Shown in pieces: positions 12,148 to 12,674 of a stretch of 12,674 bases of DNA. A program made the position numbers and the translations under genes. Source of the stretch: Ktedonobacterales bacterium. Lineage in GTDB: Bacteria > Chloroflexota > Ktedonobacteria > Ktedonobacterales > JADMIN01. The notes beneath the pieces are model-generated. The model was not told the origin of the DNA and made no database searches. It was given only the letters and a program-made list of their open reading frames with translations. Location: the NCBI GenBank assembly GCA_025450405.1, contig JANWHL010000049.1:1-12674 (forward strand), read 5' to 3'. Each line of letters begins with the position of its first letter. The stretch's first letter is position 1.

Positions 12148-12674
12148 CTAGAACGCCGCCGCCGCGAGCCAGCCTGTGGCCAGTGCCACCACACCGAGCG
12201 CCTGGATGAAGAACGTCAGGCGCAGGGTCCGCGGCCCCGGCCGGAGCGCATACAGGCCGATGGCCAGCGCGGTGGAGACGAGCACAGCCACGGTGGCAAC
12301 GACCATCCCCAGCGGGCGCGCGGGCACCACGCCAACGAGATCGAGGATCCACACGAGCCCCAGGGCGACGAGCGGCAGCCCCCACGCCGCCACGAGCGCC
12401 CGCCGCATACCGAGCAGGTGGGGCAGCCCGCGGACACCCTGCGCGATGTCCGCCTCCAGGTCGGGCAGACTGTTGGCGATATTCATCGCCACGCCCAGCA
12501 GCGCGCCCAGCGGCAACACCCATGGCAGGAACGGCTGCCAGCGCCCAAACACCGCCCAGGCTAGCAGGGGGATCAGCGGGAAATAGACCGCGAAGAGCAG
12601 GCCGCTGACCGGGGTGCCTTTGAAGCGGATGTCGTACGCCAGCCCCAGCCCTTCGACCAGCAACCCCAGCACCA
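12148..12674 (-). CDS. UbiA-family prenyltransferase, C-terminal half (5' end outside window)
   Basis: 175 residues are visible and the frame is open to the window edge. The protein is hydrophobic throughout, with about five membrane helices. Two features identify the UbiA superfamily: the loop YDIRFKGTPVSGLLFAVYFPLIPL, typical of the second half of these enzymes, and NSLPDLEADIAQGVRGLPHLLG, which holds the second Asp motif (DxxxD) that binds Mg2+ and the prenyl diphosphate. These membrane enzymes attach a prenyl chain to an aromatic ring or a related acceptor in quinone, haem, chlorophyll or lipid synthesis. The first Asp motif is outside the window, so the acceptor is unknown. The only candidate initiators at the window edge are internal GTG codons, and the true start is beyond it. 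Confidence 0.82.
   Translation of the reverse strand, partial: VLGLLVEGLGLAYDIRFKGTPVSGLLFAVYFPLIPLLAWAVFGRWQPFLPWVLPLGALLGVAMNIANSLPDLEADIAQGVRGLPHLLGMRRALVAAWGLPLVALGLVWILDLVGVVPARPLGMVVATVAVLVSTALAIGLYALRPGPRTLRLTFFIQALGVVALATGWLAAAAF

Overview
The window is GC-rich chromosomal DNA with strong Shine-Dalgarno sites and a mixture of ATG, GTG and probable TTG starts. Gene content points to a Chloroflexota bacterium: a multi-TM GT39-type membrane glycosyltransferase, an LLM flavin oxidoreductase, Thr/Pro-linker secreted proteins, rsmA followed by a FtsB/DivIC-like gene, and a UbiA-family enzyme. This is an inference from family resemblance and gene style, since there is no rRNA or other decisive marker. 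I see no rRNA, tRNA, CRISPR array, transposase, phage gene or recognisable defence system.

Layout. 1-957 (+) is the 3' end of a membrane glycosyltransferase whose cytosolic loop contains a purine-rich dispersed repeat. 1047-1904 (+) is a luciferase-like monooxygenase. It converges, 15 bases apart, on 1920-3221 (-), an unrecognised single-pass membrane protein with a large Cys-containing outer domain. 3428-4021 (+) is a small secreted protein with a consensus promoter but a disturbed N-terminus that looks frameshifted. A perfect 11-bp hairpin at 4137-4163 lies between it and the convergent 4193-4909 (-) gene, a membrane-anchored protein with HxH and HTHD motifs and an almost perfect sigma70-type promoter. 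5081-5734 (-) is a conserved-looking cytosolic protein of unknown function. After a 327-base divergent spacer come three co-directional genes: 6062-7201 rsmA, 7290-7805 a FtsB/DivIC-like septation protein, and 7871-8935 an MBL-fold hydrolase.

The right third is on the minus strand. It reads, in transcription order, UbiA-like prenyltransferase (cut by the window end), response regulator, SAM-dependent O-methyltransferase, ANT(6)-like nucleotidyltransferase. The last two probably share a transcript (33-base gap). The regulator has its own extended -10 promoter, a roughly 210-base leader and a terminator-like hairpin, so it is probably a separate unit. The nucleotidyltransferase and MBL genes converge with interlocked stop codons.

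Most genes are housekeeping or ordinary accessory enzymes. The points most worth following are a 15-bp tandem repeat that places several GTG codons at the start of the methyltransferase, the degenerate repeat and uncharacterised N-terminal half of the response regulator, the His-rich membrane protein, the in-frame dispersed repeat in the glycosyltransferase, and the apparent N-terminal frameshift near 3454. I did not find a clearly new multi-gene system.
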